From positions 205,783 to 269,782 of the forward strand of contig CM007343.1 in NCBI GenBank assembly GCA_000333855.2: a DNA stretch of 64,000 nucleotides. The letters are read 5' to 3'. The DNA comes from Endotrypanum monterogeii. Lineage: Eukaryota > Euglenozoa > Kinetoplastea > Trypanosomatida > Trypanosomatidae. The translations under genes were made by a program, and so were the position numbers. The notes below the pieces were generated by a model. It saw only the letters and a program-made list of their open reading frames with translations. It searched no databases and was not told where the DNA came from. Below, one piece after another: positions 21,612 to 32,958 of the stretch; within the stretch, counting starts at the first letter, position 1; each line of letters opens with the position of its first letter.

Positions 21612-23190
21612 TAATACTTTCGTGAGCGCAACGCGATATATGCGGAGGCAACAACAGCAATAACAAAAACAAGTGGATGAGGAATCAGCGGATAGGCAGA
21701 GTTGAGAGGGCGGACGGACACTCCTTTGTGATAGACACCAGAAGTTCAAATAAAGCCACAAAACAGCGTGCCCACACGTACATATATCAACAGCCACGGC
21801 AACGTAAGAACTGACACACACACACGGACACAAATGTTAATGAATATGATGATTCTGAGGAATAGTGTAGAAGGATAGAAACAAAAGAGGCGCACACACA
21901 GGCGAGCAAGGTATATTATATATATGTATATATATATATATATATACGTGTAGAGCGATCAATTTGTGGATTGACTTGATGCCGAAGAGTAGAGAATGAA
22001 TAGGGTGGATGATAAATACAGAGATGTACGGAATGATTTTTGTCTCTATCCCAAAATAAATAACAACCAGGATGGTGGCCGTGACTCCAATCCCTAACCT
22101 TTCCTCCTCTTCCTCTGCCAGATTTTCATTTGTTACATATCTGCATTAAAATGTAGCGTATACCTTTCATGCGCCCCTGGATTGACATTATATATATATA
22201 TATATATACGTATATGTATATTTAAGGGGTATTTACCCCCCCCCCTCACGGGCGTTTTCATTTCTTTTTCCCTGTAACTTCAGTCTGTAGAGGTGTACAC
22301 ACTCTTCATATGACGGCCAGTCATACAAACACGTGCAGGAGATGATGGCGATTGTTGGTGAGGAGGTGTGTGTCTCTGAGTGTATCAGAAGAGGGGGGTG
22401 GAGGGACAGAGCGAAACGTGCGCTCTCTTCTAAATTCTTTTTTTTTTCTCCTCAGTTCTTTTCGTTCTTATCTCTGGGGGTTTCGCGCGTGAGAAGATTG
22501 TTCCGGACCCCCTTCCCCGAGTCCCTACCTTCTCTCCATGCACAGGCAGCTTGCCTACACCTCCTTCCCCCACACAAACAAACACTCAAATGGGGGGTCG
22601 TGTCGGTGCAGGTAGCTAAATGCGAGGATTGAACATAACTAAAGGAACAGTCGATGTTATACTAAAGAAAATACTTGTATGCCTTTTTTTTTTTGCATGT
22701 ACACACATATAGCCATCTAAATTCCCAAAGGAACACCTCTGTGAGAGTGCTGCTCCCTCTTTCCCTCTCCCTCTCCCATGTACTGCGTCGCTTATTCTGG
22801 GGCATATACATACACATATATACATAAATACATATGCATATATTCCATGTCAGTACATTGCTCCGATTCTTTATATATATCTATATAGATATAGATATGT
22901 AGATAGATACCGAGTCGACAACGTTTAAAAATAAAACACCAACAACAAAAAACGATGTGCACACGCGCGCCTTACTTCAAACCAAATGTGAGTAAGCTGG
23001 TAAAGACACGAAACAATAATCATCTAGATCCGTTGCGTAGGCGAGACTGACACATGACGACAGAGGAGAGGAGAGGAGAGGAGGGGAGGGGAGGAGGGGG
23101 AGAATCAAAAAAAAAAAAGCAACAATACAAAATCTTAACGACGCGAAAGAAAAAAAAAGGAAGCAAAAAAGAATAAATACAGAGAAAGTG

Positions 23191-23221
<31 letters not shown>

Positions 23222-23649
23222 TGTGCGGTAGAGTTTTTTTTTTTTTCCACTTCGCTCCCCCCGTCCCTCTTTCAATCTCTCATCTTCTTTTGTAGTTTTC
23301 TCCTCGAACGCGACAAGAGCAACAACGACAGGAGATGAAAGGGTCGACCGGAAAAAAAAAAAAAAGAAGACCGAACAAAAACAGCAAAAAAAAAAAAGCG
23401 CAAATGGGGCTAACTAGAGAGTGGTGAGAAAGGTGCGGGGAGGAAAGAGAGGATGATATATCGAACGATCCACTGAAGGGGATCTAGCTGGGATGCCACA
23501 AATCCATAAGAAAACAGAGGAACACTTTTTTTTTTTAGGGGTCAGGGGAGGACGAAGGTCAAAACGTGAGGAGTATGGGTCTCCAGCGCGCCAACAAACG
23601 GATCCCATTTCCCTTTTCCGTAGTTTGTTGTGGCTTTGTTTTCCTTCCA

Positions 23650-23689
23650 CTCTCTCTCTCTCTCTCTCTCTCAGTGAAGTTCAGTCTCG

Positions 23690-23727
<38 letters not shown>
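23650..23727. repeat. Compound microsatellite (CT)n and (CA)n
   Basis: A (CT)11 tract at 23650-23672 is followed after about 20 bases by (AC)18 at 23691-23727. On the transcribed strand it reads GT then AG repeats. Confidence 0.95.
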
Positions 23728-23732
<5 letters not shown>

Positions 23733-24590
23733 CGCGGGAGGCCCTCTCAGTTCAGAAGTATTTCTCTCTATCCAACATATATATATACATATATACAAAG
23801 CGAGGGAAAATGTAAACGATATAAAAAGAAATCAGTGAGTGGGGTAGAAGAGGGGAGGGGGTGAGGAGGAGGGGAGTAGTGGTAAAGGACAGCCTCCTGG
23901 GTAAAAGGCAGAGAGATAAAAAAAAAACATGAAAAAAGAATTTCTAGAAGAATTGGTAAAAAAAAAAGTAGAATCGCTGTTGGGGAGGAGAGAAAGAAGA
24001 AAGCAACACAATACAGGGCGGGGTCGAGCAATAAAAGTGAGCAAAAACAAATGATGAGGGAGTGGATAAGAGCGCGGCGATAAGGGAAAGAAATGAGGCA
24101 CCCATATAACGTGCGGGAACACGAGAAATGTGTGTGCGTGTGTGTATTCTGCTGCCCCAGGCTCAGATTCGGCGACACACAGACACACACACACACACAC
24201 ACGCATGAAAGGGAGGTAGGTAAATGGATACTGGGCGATGAGAGCGGCGTTGCGAGAAGATGAGCGGGCGCGGTCCAGGTAAAAAAAAAAAAAGCAACAG
24301 CAACAACACGATCATCCACACCTGGAGATTCAAAAAAAAAAAAGTAGAGAGGAGAGGATTGTGTGCACGTCCCTACAACACAGCGAAGAAGATTCGCTCT
24401 ATGTGACAAGCGCACACACACACACACACTCTCAGACACATACAGACAGTCAGGCACTTGCCCTATTTCTTTCTTGTTGTTAATAGCTGCAAATCCCCTC
24501 TTATTCCCCCCAACCCTGTCGCTGTTCTGCAAGTATATTTGCGTAGTCCTTCTCCATCGTCACAAATACAATGGAGCGAGTGGCTAACTT

Positions 24591-26882
24591 TCACTTTCTC
24601 ATCACCTTTTTGTAGCGATCTCGCATGTTTTGAAGTTCCCCAACCACCTCGTATCTCCGTGAGCGCACCTCATCACGATTCTTGCGCAGCTGTTCCAGCT
24701 TCTCCTTATCCTCCAACACCTTCTGCCTGTGCGCTGCTGTCTTGTTGTCTTCAATGAGCTTCTCCATTTCTTCCAGCTTCTGCACTCTTTCCTGGTGCTT
24801 CTGTTTTTCCTCTTCGGCAATGCGGCGAAGCTTCACTAACTCCTGCTCGCGTTTCTCCGCATATTGACGGCGTATCTTTTCGGCGTTCATCGTCTCCAAT
24901 ATCTTTGCTTGACGCTTCTCAGCTTCGAGGCGGCGCGCAGCACGCGCTTCGTAGTCTAGTTCGTACTTGGAAACAGCGGCTGCCTTTGAGTCAGTCTCTT
25001 CTTCCTCCGCCTTCAACATTTGCTTTGCCATTAGCTCTCGCTTCTCTGCCTGCTCGCGAATCTTACGAAAATCGGCGGCGCTGCCGGGGCCGCTCTTACC
25101 GGCGCTTCGAATCTTTGCATATTGCAACTCGTAGGCTTCATACTTCTTTTCAAATATCAAACGGTGGAACGTGCGCTGGATGATTAGGGCAGCGCGGTCC
25201 TTGAAGATGTCGCACTCGCGCGTTTCCATCTTTTCGATGGACTTCGTTAGGGCTTTTGCCTGGCGCTCCATTTGAAGCGCTGCTTCCTTCTTTGAGCGCA
25301 GCGTTTGGCGAAGACTATCAAGATTCTGCCGCTGAATACGCACGGCATTGTCAAGATCGCCCGCCTGGGACGCCATGCCATTGTGCACCATTGCCTGGTC
25401 GTTCATTTTCACTAACGTGACCAGATTTCTAGCCCTGCTACTCCACTGCAGCGTTGCGAGGGTGTCAGCGTAGTTCTTCACCAGGGGACTGAGTGTAGCT
25501 ACCATAGTCGTGCGAGCATTTCCACCGATGCTGTCGCTGAGAAGCCATGTCAGTACGCTGTCACGAAAGGGTACTTGTGGTAGAGGTCGCTCCTGATAGT
25601 ACTGTCCGTTGATCTCCGCCTCCGCCATCTCCATCAGCATATTTTGTCGCTCCGTGAGACAGTCGATGACACGGCGTAGTGCCAGCAATGAGGTGTTGAT
25701 GGCTGCGGACTCCTTTACATAGTCTTGGAAACCCCCACGCTCGGAGCCGGCGAGGTCGACGAGATTGATGCGGCCCGCCTGCGTTTTGAAAGTAGGAAGG
25801 GCGTACTTGTTGACGGCGGGTACGACCACCTCCTGCACCACCGTCAATTGAAAAATTGCATGGCTTCGACTTGACTGGTTGTGCACCGCCGTCGCACATG
25901 TTGTGCGGTGCTGCGACCCACGCTCGAGGAGTGTACAGCACTGTCCCCAGCTCTCTACCTCATACTTGGTGACACCTTCCACGAACGGGCCGCTATACGG
26001 GTCCTGCCGGATGCGCGCGTCCTGCAGTCGCTCGTTCCCGCGGGTGTGGCGCAGTGCGGGGTCGAGCAAGTCACGCACACGCTCCATGTAGATCTCGACA
26101 AAGCTTACCTCCACACGAAACTTTGTGCGATCCCGCGGCTGCTTCTTCTGTTCTTCCTCCGTACGTTTATTGAGAATGAGGAAGAGGTCATTCGAGACAC
26201 GTGGGATGATGCCCTCCTCGCCATCACCGCCGCACGAAGCCTGTGGGTCATACAAGCCCATCATTGTGTACGTCTTACCACTACCCGTTTGGCCGTAGGT
26301 GAGTATGCAGCTGTTGAAGCCATTGAACATATGGGGGACAAGGTCCTTGGCAATGAGGTTGTAAACATCTTTTTGTGTCGCGTACGTCTTATGTTTTGTG
26401 TCCTGAAATGTGTGCACAATATGGTGCGTTGGTGGGATCGACCAGAGCGACGCATCGAAGTCGAACTGAGCCTTGGGCGCCCAGCTGTCCTTGGGATCGA
26501 GCAAGATAGTTTTGGTGCTGGTCATCTCCACAATAGAGCGACGCTCCTGACCATCCATCTCGGCCAGCTCTTCCTTGATGAACGGCCGCACCCGTGATAC
26601 GACGCGGAAAGAAGTGATCTCAGACACGCGATTCTTGAAGGCATCCGTCCCCTCGGCAGCATCCTCAAGGGTGAGATTGCGATCTGGGTCTTGATGTCGG
26701 GGCTGCGAGGGCAAATGCGGTCCGTTGCCGCCATTGCGTGCCGGTGTCTGAGCACCTTTTGGTTTCGCCGTGCGCCAGGGCGTGCCATTGGAGGCGTTTT
26801 TCTTCGTTGCAGCGCGGCTCGTGCTGCGCGAGGTGCGCCGCTTCGGCGCCTGAATGAGCTTTGGCTCACCATTGAGTGCCAT
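24591..26882 (-). CDS. Kinesin motor protein, N-terminal motor, kinesin-3-like
   Basis: This 763-residue kinesin has a motor domain at about 85-510: P-loop GQTGSGKT (197-204), switch I NQSSRSH (335-341) and switch II DLAGSE (376-381), all intact for ATP hydrolysis. The segment ATLSP, then the sequence leading to the neck, fits kinesin-3-like motors, but the protein has no FHA domain and its tail is short. From about 530 the tail is charged, Lys/Glu/Arg-rich coiled coil, and an IQ-like helix (IIQRTFHRLIFEKKY) sits at its start. I chose the ATG at 26882 because it is the first after an acceptor at 26956-26957; the ORF's 46-residue upstream extension is rich in codons from a pyrimidine/CA-type leader. 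Cargo and subcellular site are unknown. Trypanosomatids have many lineage-specific kinesins. Confidence 0.94.
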   Translation of the reverse strand: MALNGEPKLIQAPKRRTSRSTSRAATKKNASNGTPWRTAKPKGAQTPARNGGNGPHLPSQPRHQDPDRNLTLEDAAEGTDAFKNRVSEITSFRVVSRVRPFIKEELAEMDGQERRSIVEMTSTKTILLDPKDSWAPKAQFDFDASLWSIPPTHHIVHTFQDTKHKTYATQKDVYNLIAKDLVPHMFNGFNSCILTYGQTGSGKTYTMMGLYDPQASCGGDGEEGIIPRVSNDLFLILNKRTEEEQKKQPRDRTKFRVEVSFVEIYMERVRDLLDPALRHTRGNERLQDARIRQDPYSGPFVEGVTKYEVESWGQCCTLLERGSQHRTTCATAVHNQSSRSHAIFQLTVVQEVVVPAVNKYALPTFKTQAGRINLVDLAGSERGGFQDYVKESAAINTSLLALRRVIDCLTERQNMLMEMAEAEINGQYYQERPLPQVPFRDSVLTWLLSDSIGGNARTTMVATLSPLVKNYADTLATLQWSSRARNLVTLVKMNDQAMVHNGMASQAGDLDNAVRIQRQNLDSLRQTLRSKKEAALQMERQAKALTKSIEKMETRECDIFKDRAALIIQRTFHRLIFEKKYEAYELQYAKIRSAGKSGPGSAADFRKIREQAEKRELMAKQMLKAEEEETDSKAAAVSKYELDYEARAARRLEAEKRQAKILETMNAEKIRRQYAEKREQELVKLRRIAEEEKQKHQERVQKLEEMEKLIEDNKTAAHRQKVLEDKEKLEQLRKNRDEVRSRRYEVVGELQNMRDRYKKVMRK

Positions 26883-26955
26883 TGTCACTGAAGTGTCCAC
26901 GTATGTGTGGGCGCGTTTGCGTATATGTCTCCTTCGTTGCGTGTTCTCTCTTTCC

Positions 26956-26990
26956 CTTTTGCAGAGGGGAGAAGGGAGGCTGCAGGGTAA
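26956..26990 (-). promoter_or_regulatory. Trans-splice acceptor, kinesin gene
   Basis: A minus-strand C/T tract opposite 26963-26990 is followed by AG at 26956-26957. No ATG lies between it and the start at 26882, which supports that start over the longer ORF. Confidence 0.55.
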
Positions 26991-27128
26991 GAGGTGAGTG
27001 TGCAATGCACAGAAGGGCACGTGGTGGTGGGATGATGGGGGTTGAGGAAGGAGGGGGGAGGGGTAAGTGTCTTTACGATGTGCTAGTCAGATGCAGGTAC
27101 TGAGCTGTAAGAAAGCGAAGACGTTACA

Positions 27129-27168
<40 letters not shown>

Positions 27169-27910
27169 AGCTTTGACGCTAGAAAACTAGCCGATCAAAT
27201 AGTGAAGGTTTTTCGGAGGTAGGAGTAGTGGGAATTCGTATGGGGTTGTTGTCACGAGGTTGTGCATAAGAAGATGCGCCAGGGGATGCGAGGGCATGAG
27301 CCTGGCTCGCACATTCTGAAGAGAAACAGTATCTCAGTTCTCCTCAGCAATGGGTGCAGTTTAACGCAGCGTACTGAGTGAACAAAACACACACACAGAG
27401 AAAGGCCATACATTTTCCCTCACGTAGCAGGCGAAGCGTGATCTCAACCTCACAGATTCTGTCCGATTGACTGCGCATTGAGCCGCACTGCTCGATCTTG
27501 TAAATATATTTCTGTATGTGCAATTTATCGTGTATGCACTACAAAAACAGTCAACATGCCGCATGGCTATCAATGACATGAGCGCCCTGGCCAACAGAAG
27601 GTAAAGCTATATACAATAGGAGAAAGAACGAGTTCTGTGTGCGCTAGAGTCCGTGGGCGCGTGTGTGTGAAGGAGGGGAGAGGTACGAGCTTGAGCGGGT
27701 GCCCGATCACCAATGTCACCAACCGCACCAACTTCACAGCCGTTTCTGCTTCGAATCACATTTTGTATCGTGAATGGGCAAGTGTGAGTGCGGCAGTTGA
27801 ATTCCTGACACCTGAGGTGAGCGCCGGGCGTATGCTCGGGTGTGACTCCTCAGAAGCCGCACAAAAAGTCCTCCTCCAAGGAGGAAAAAAACACACACAC
27901 ACACATATAC

Positions 27911-27917
<7 letters not shown>

Positions 27918-27950
<33 letters not shown>

Positions 27951-27953
27951 ATG

Positions 27954-27981
<28 letters not shown>
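27918..27981. repeat. Two adjacent (TA)n tracts, self-complementary
   Basis: About 31 bp and 27 bp of alternating TA are separated by a short CTATGT spacer and preceded by (CA)n and CATATA imperfect repeats from 27891. The pair can fold on itself as a long AT hairpin or cruciform. Confidence 0.95.
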
Positions 27982-27985
<4 letters not shown>

Positions 27986-28232
27986 ATACACGGGAAGAGC
28001 TCACGCGTCTTTTTTTTCACATTTTTTTTCTTATAGAAAAAGGCGGGGCCTGTGTGCTACGTGTACATCTGTATCCGCGATTTGAACAAAAATAGCTCAG
28101 GGGCAGGATTGCAGGAAGAGCAATGGGCAGTACAACAAGCATACATACACATACCACTAGCCGTCAATGCGCCATCCCTTATCGTTGACGGACAGGCGCG
28201 TGTGTGTACTTACTGTCCCCCTTCAAGTCGGA

Positions 28233-31200
28233 CTACTTGCGTTTGCTGGTCTTGCCCGTGGTGAGCGGAAGGGTCACGTCTGCACTGGGATCAATGGGCA
28301 GCAGCGGACTCGTTTGGATTTCCTGCAGCTCAGCCAAGCGTGCCTCCGTGCAGGTGGAGAGGGGGCCGCGATCACAGGCTGCATCGATAACATCAAGAAA
28401 TTGCGCGGTGTACAACTCGACTTGCGCATTACGCTCTGCTTTCAGCTCCAACTCTCGCTGCATGTGAACTGCCGCCAGCTCCTTCGTTTCTAGGGCCGCC
28501 GCAGACTTCGATGAGGCTTGGATGGCGCTGAAGCAAAGAAGTTCCTCCGGTGGAATCGCGCCCAATATAACACGTTGGGCCCGTGTGAGTTCAGTGATTT
28601 TGGGTCCAGCGGGATTGGCTGCGGATGCGCCATTGATGCGCTCGGCTGGTGTGGCAGATCCACCACCTCTGCTTCTCGGTGAAACCACTTTTTTGTTGCT
28701 GTGCGGCCTTTCAGCGAAGCCACCAGCAGACGAAAGCTTTGCTGGATCGGCGGAGTTGCCAGCAGCGCGAGGAGAATACGTACCGCTGGTGGTGGTAAAT
28801 GCTTGCATGAAGGGTGTCGCAGCTGCGGTCAATTTTTTTCCAATCATATTCTCGCACTCTCTTTCCAGCAATGTGGCACGGCGACTCTGTACGCCGTCTG
28901 CGAGAGCCTCGGCGGCTCGTAGGAGAAGCTTCGGTAGCGGAAGTGCTTCCTGATCGATATCTCCCGTACTTCCTTTGTGGTTGGTGCGCGGCGGTGCGGC
29001 TCGGGCAGCGCGCAGGAGGACGAGAAAGGCCTCGAAAAACAACTGCCGTGTCCGTGCATCCCGTACCAGCATCATTTGTTGAACCAGTATGAGCAGCGAG
29101 CCGTCCCACTGGGACGGACCTGTGGCAACGCGCTGCGCTGGCTCCTTTTTAGGTGACGATACTCTTCCCATGAGGGCTGGGGGTGATGCGGAAGACTTGA
29201 CAGAGGCACCAAAGACCGACGGCTTCTTATCAACAGTCGAAGTAATCGGCGCAGCGTTTCTTCTGATGTTGTTGACTTTGCTCAAGGTGCGGTATGTTTC
29301 TTGGACGACTGAGTATAGCTGCTCAAGTTTGTCATAGACCGCGGGTGCGTACGGAATGTAGTCAAAGGTGAAGCGGTTGGCGGTGTGCCAGGCCTTTTCC
29401 TGAGTCCGTCGCCGTGTTCTTTCGGCTGCCTTCACGATCTCGGCTGCATCGTCCAGGGCTTTGATGTGCGCTGACAAAGCAGACTGTTCTATCACGGTGT
29501 GGTTCATGCTCACGCTTTGGACAAGTCGACGCTGTGCGTCCACGACCACCTTGGCGTCGATAGCCTGCGCCACAGGCGCAGCGAGCCACTCCCACGATGG
29601 TTTGTCGTGCCGGACGAGCGCGCGCAGTCGTATGAAGATGTGCAGCGGCGCAGGTGGGACCGTGAGCAGCTCATACGTGTGCTGAAATATGCCTGTGCGA
29701 TTCGCGCGTACTGCGAAGACGAAGTCTCCTCTTTCTCCCGGCAATACGACGCCGTCTAACGGAGAGGAGACGAAGAAAAATGTTTCACGTGCGGTGCGCT
29801 GATGCACCGCAAGGGTGTGCATGATACTCGCAGATGCGAGAAGATCCGGATCGCGCTGCGTTTTTGCATTCGCCTCGATTTCTTTCCATTCCCTCGGTGC
29901 TGTTGTTATAAGCGCCCCGCTGTTCGTGGCGGCTGTGGCTTTCGGGTCCTGGCTCGACAGCCCCAGGTGCTCTGCAACCGCGTCTATGGGTACCAAACTG
30001 TAATAGATTGATGTTGTACCAGTGTTATGGAGTGTCACGATGCCCTGGAGCAGCTCGTGTGGACGAGTCTCAAAGAACAGGGATCGCGTTGACAGCTCTA
30101 CTGCGGGTCCAGGTATCTGGACTTGTTCCTCCTTCTCCTCCTCGCCAGCATCTGTGTTACTCAACCGGCGACGCGACGAGGCAGTGTCTTTCTTCATTCG
30201 CAGGGGATGAAGCGAGCTGGGTAACCCAGCCTGCGACCTTTGTGAGCCCTTTTCTTGCCCAGTGCCGTCAAGAACAGTGTTGGAGGCATCATATGCATTT
30301 TCCAACGGGGAGACGACTGGGGCAGAGCCAATGTGCACGGAGTCGATCACGCCCTCACCTTCTTCTGCCAATATATCGTTTTCAGCCGCTCGGCCGTGGT
30401 CGTTCACGTTGGGCCGGGTTCTAGGGCTGTATGAGGGCACGCTAACGAGAGTTATACTACTTCTATCCCTTCCCTTGCGTGCACTGCTGGTCGGGTGAAG
30501 AGTGCTCGCAGTGCGACTCGGTGACCTCGAGGCGGGAACAGATGCCCACATCTGTGTCTGGGGTGGGGGTGGATAAAACTGTACCCCCGGCGCGGAGGAC
30601 GGTCGTGCGGCACACCACTCGCTGTTATACGCCTCAAGCTCTTCTGCGGAGGCGTACGGTGCGCGGTGCCCCTCAACCTGCAAGAAGACGCGAGGCTCTA
30701 GAAAATGGCTCAGCCGCTCCTGCAAGCAGGGAACATATTGACGCAGCCGAGACTCGTAGTAGAAACCCACACCTTTGCCCACGTTGCCTTCAGATAACGT
30801 GAACGCCGACTCCGTCTCGGTACCGTTCTTGGTAACATCGGTCGTAGATGGTCTCATCATCGCTCGAATACGAGCTTGTGCAGCGGCGCGCTGTTGGATC
30901 TGCTCCAGAGATGAGCCTTTAACGGTGTTAGAATCAGACGTGGTGTTTTGGCCTTCCATGACATCTCCTTCCGACACGACGCGTGCGTAAATCATGTGAT
31001 CATCCGGCAGCATTCCTGGGTCCCGAACCTCTCCGTGAAGTCTATACGGGAATGTCGCGCGACCAATGGGGACAAGCCGCCGTGCCAATCGGGCGTCTGT
31101 GCAGCGCAGCATGCTCTCCCAGGCGCTGCTACCTTTTTTTGTTGTATCAGGCCGCGCCACGAAGAGCAGTCCGAGGTCCTCCCGCTTCGCCCTTGCGGTG

Positions 31201-31436
31201 GTGGTGGCCTCATTAAAATTCAGTTTCTTCGCAGTCTCACCTTTGTGAGCGGAACGTGACGACGTAGTGGTCGTGGTGACAGCTACGAGATGCTTCTGCA
31301 TGCGTTTCCATGCCTCCTTTTGGCGCTCCCACGTCGCCAAGGCATTGGCCTCGCGGTGCCGTTCGTCGTAAGGGTCATCGGCAATGTAGCCAGTATCCGG
31401 GCCCCCCCGGTGAAATACATCTGCGTGTGTTTCCAT
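28233..31436 (-). CDS. MYCBPAP: MYCBP-associated protein family (AMAP-1/FAP147-like), axonemal
   Basis: This 1067-residue protein resembles the MYCBP-associated protein family. The N-terminus has the tryptophan-bearing helix WERQKEAWKRMQKHL (36-50) typical of that family. A beta-rich block near 440-620 reads like an ASH/HYDIN-type immunoglobulin fold (LFFETRPHELLQGIVTLHN, then LPGERGDFVFAVRANRTG). The last third is helical. The Chlamydomonas member FAP147 sits in the C1a projection of the flagellar central pair with FAP174, the MYCBP homologue. Placing this protein in the trypanosomatid central pair is therefore a family-based inference. Ser/Pro-rich linkers at about 280-430 and 735-960 are low complexity. 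The start lies about 18 nt after a clear acceptor at 31455-31456. Confidence 0.8.
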   Translation of the reverse strand: METHADVFHRGGPDTGYIADDPYDERHREANALATWERQKEAWKRMQKHLVAVTTTTTSSRSAHKGETAKKLNFNEATTTARAKREDLGLLFVARPDTTKKGSSAWESMLRCTDARLARRLVPIGRATFPYRLHGEVRDPGMLPDDHMIYARVVSEGDVMEGQNTTSDSNTVKGSSLEQIQQRAAAQARIRAMMRPSTTDVTKNGTETESAFTLSEGNVGKGVGFYYESRLRQYVPCLQERLSHFLEPRVFLQVEGHRAPYASAEELEAYNSEWCAARPSSAPGVQFYPPPPQTQMWASVPASRSPSRTASTLHPTSSARKGRDRSSITLVSVPSYSPRTRPNVNDHGRAAENDILAEEGEGVIDSVHIGSAPVVSPLENAYDASNTVLDGTGQEKGSQRSQAGLPSSLHPLRMKKDTASSRRRLSNTDAGEEEKEEQVQIPGPAVELSTRSLFFETRPHELLQGIVTLHNTGTTSIYYSLVPIDAVAEHLGLSSQDPKATAATNSGALITTAPREWKEIEANAKTQRDPDLLASASIMHTLAVHQRTARETFFFVSSPLDGVVLPGERGDFVFAVRANRTGIFQHTYELLTVPPAPLHIFIRLRALVRHDKPSWEWLAAPVAQAIDAKVVVDAQRRLVQSVSMNHTVIEQSALSAHIKALDDAAEIVKAAERTRRRTQEKAWHTANRFTFDYIPYAPAVYDKLEQLYSVVQETYRTLSKVNNIRRNAAPITSTVDKKPSVFGASVKSSASPPALMGRVSSPKKEPAQRVATGPSQWDGSLLILVQQMMLVRDARTRQLFFEAFLVLLRAARAAPPRTNHKGSTGDIDQEALPLPKLLLRAAEALADGVQSRRATLLERECENMIGKKLTAAATPFMQAFTTTSGTYSPRAAGNSADPAKLSSAGGFAERPHSNKKVVSPRSRGGGSATPAERINGASAANPAGPKITELTRAQRVILGAIPPEELLCFSAIQASSKSAAALETKELAAVHMQRELELKAERNAQVELYTAQFLDVIDAACDRGPLSTCTEARLAELQEIQTSPLLPIDPSADVTLPLTTGKTSKRK

Positions 31437-32958
31437 TAGCGGAGAAAAACACCCCTAGAGCGCAGAGTTAGAGGGGTGGAGGCGAAGTAGAAAAAAAAAG
31501 GGGGAAGAAGGAGGAGGAGGAGGAGAAGGGGGGGGGGAAGGGGCGGTGATTACGCGCGCTCTGTAGGTGCGCTTTCTGCCAGCCGATATTGGTGGGGATA
31601 TATATATATATATATATAAGGAGTGATAGTGGATAGAAGTAAGGCGGAGAGGTGGTGTGCGCAAGGGCGTGTTCGACTGTTTAATTCCCATAGAGGGAGA
31701 GACACCGCCGGCTTTCACATAGATTCGAGGGGAACAAAGGGGGAAGAGGGAATGTCACAACGAAGCACCCGCAAACAGACAGCCAGCCAGCCAGCCAGCC
31801 AGCGGAGACGGAAGTTTGTGAAACGGTTGATGCTGCAGATAAGTTGACGTGCATGTGTTTGCGTGTGATGGTGATGGTGGGGAGTATATCCTCCTCTTCA
31901 CATGAGGCTAACACATATCCACTCGACTACACCCACATCTGTCACATTCTCTTCTTCAATTTTTACTTGCATTCCCTCACCGCCCGCCTCGCTCACACAC
32001 GCACACAAGGCATGCACAGGGTATTTCTCTTTTGTGATGTGTTTTTTTTCCTTTTTCGGACTTTTTGTCTTTCTTCATTCGGTGACAGAGATACATTTGC
32101 TTGAAATGTGTGTGTGTGTGTGTCTTTCTTAATCCGGTACAAAGCCTCGGGGAACAGACATCAGCAACCTCCCATTCCCTCTTTTCCACACCCCTGCAGA
32201 TGCCCTTTCATTCCCAGTCGTGACTGGAGAGGTGGGTGGGGCATGCAGCTTGGGTGTACGATAAAAAACTAGCCTACAGCGATCGTAGGCATCACCGTTA
32301 CGTGTGCCTAAGCGATGATCTGAATTGTTCGACAGCTCCGAAAAGATATATACCGCACCCCCTGCTCAGGTAAGTGGTGGCAGTGTGCGACGTGTTGGGG
32401 GCATGACGATAGAAGGGTAGAGAAAGGGGAAGGGGTGGCGAATGAAGGACTCCAGCAGCGATGGTATTCCAACACTGAGGCCAACTCTTCGAAGGCGCGC
32501 ACCGATGTGTGAGTGTGTACCTGTCATTTTTTTTTTGTCGGTATGTCAAGGCGATTTGGGATTCTGATGAAGGCTATGTGGCCTTTTTCTTTGTCCCCTT
32601 TCAACCCCCCCCCCTTGTAGGGAGGCGGGGGGAGCCCAGTCAGTTGCACACTTTGTGAGCACCGATGCACACTCGAAAGCAGAAGGGGGAGCGAGAGAAT
32701 CAAAGGGGGTTGATGAAGACTTATCATTCCTGATGCCGGAAAAAAAAATAATGCACACAGGAACGATGCGCGTGTGTGCGCCCCTGCGCTGTGGTGGTTC
32801 TGAGACACGAATGAATTATTCTTCATGACTACTCCTTCGGCTCTCCATGTTTTCCTTCTAACCGTTTTTTTTTTGTTTGTTTGACTGTTTTCCAGCTTGC
32901 CCTCTGCTCTTTTCTCGGGGCACTGTCCTCGCCTCTGTGTCATGATGACGTCCACTGG
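31437..32958. other. Intergenic region
   Basis: It contains (TA)n at 31599-31618, an (AGCC)n tract at about 31780-31802, (GT)n near 32107-32121 and C/G runs. A short inverted repeat (GCCTAC/GTAGGC, 32272-32290) is visible. Around 32150-32530 the sequence is ordinary in complexity but has no coding evidence. Confidence 0.78.
31455..31541 (-). promoter_or_regulatory. Trans-splice acceptor with long polypyrimidine tract, MYCBPAP gene
   Basis: The minus strand carries over 50 nt of almost pure pyrimidine (opposite 31486-31541), and the first AG after it is at 31455-31456. The mRNA would start 18 nt before the ATG at 31436. It is one of the strongest acceptors in the window. Confidence 0.7.

Larger units (their letters stand above)
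21548..24590. other. Intergenic region, 3 kb, low complexity
   Basis: It contains (TA)n at 21927-21946, about 22191-22209 and 23191-23216, a GAGGA/GGGGA purine block at 23061-23102, (CT)n at 23650-23672, (CA)n at 23691-23727 and 24184-24202, and many poly-A runs. The long minus-strand ORF at 23768-24532 is made of translated simple repeats. I see no gene. Confidence 0.82.
26883..28232. other. Intergenic region with paired (TA)n tracts
   Basis: It contains AT repeats at 27129-27154 running into (GT)n, and a pair of long (TA)n tracts at 27918-27981. Short ORFs (e.g. 27361-27594 minus) have no features of a gene. Otherwise I see nothing. Confidence 0.8.

Noticed and set aside
23768..24532. 254-codon minus ORF
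   Set aside because: It is Ser/Phe/Cys/Val-rich translated (CA)n, poly-A and TA repeats with no homology or domain, in an intergenic block.
32272..32290. Small inverted repeat as an RNA element
   Set aside because: A 6-bp stem in a short palindrome is expected by chance and has no second piece of evidence.
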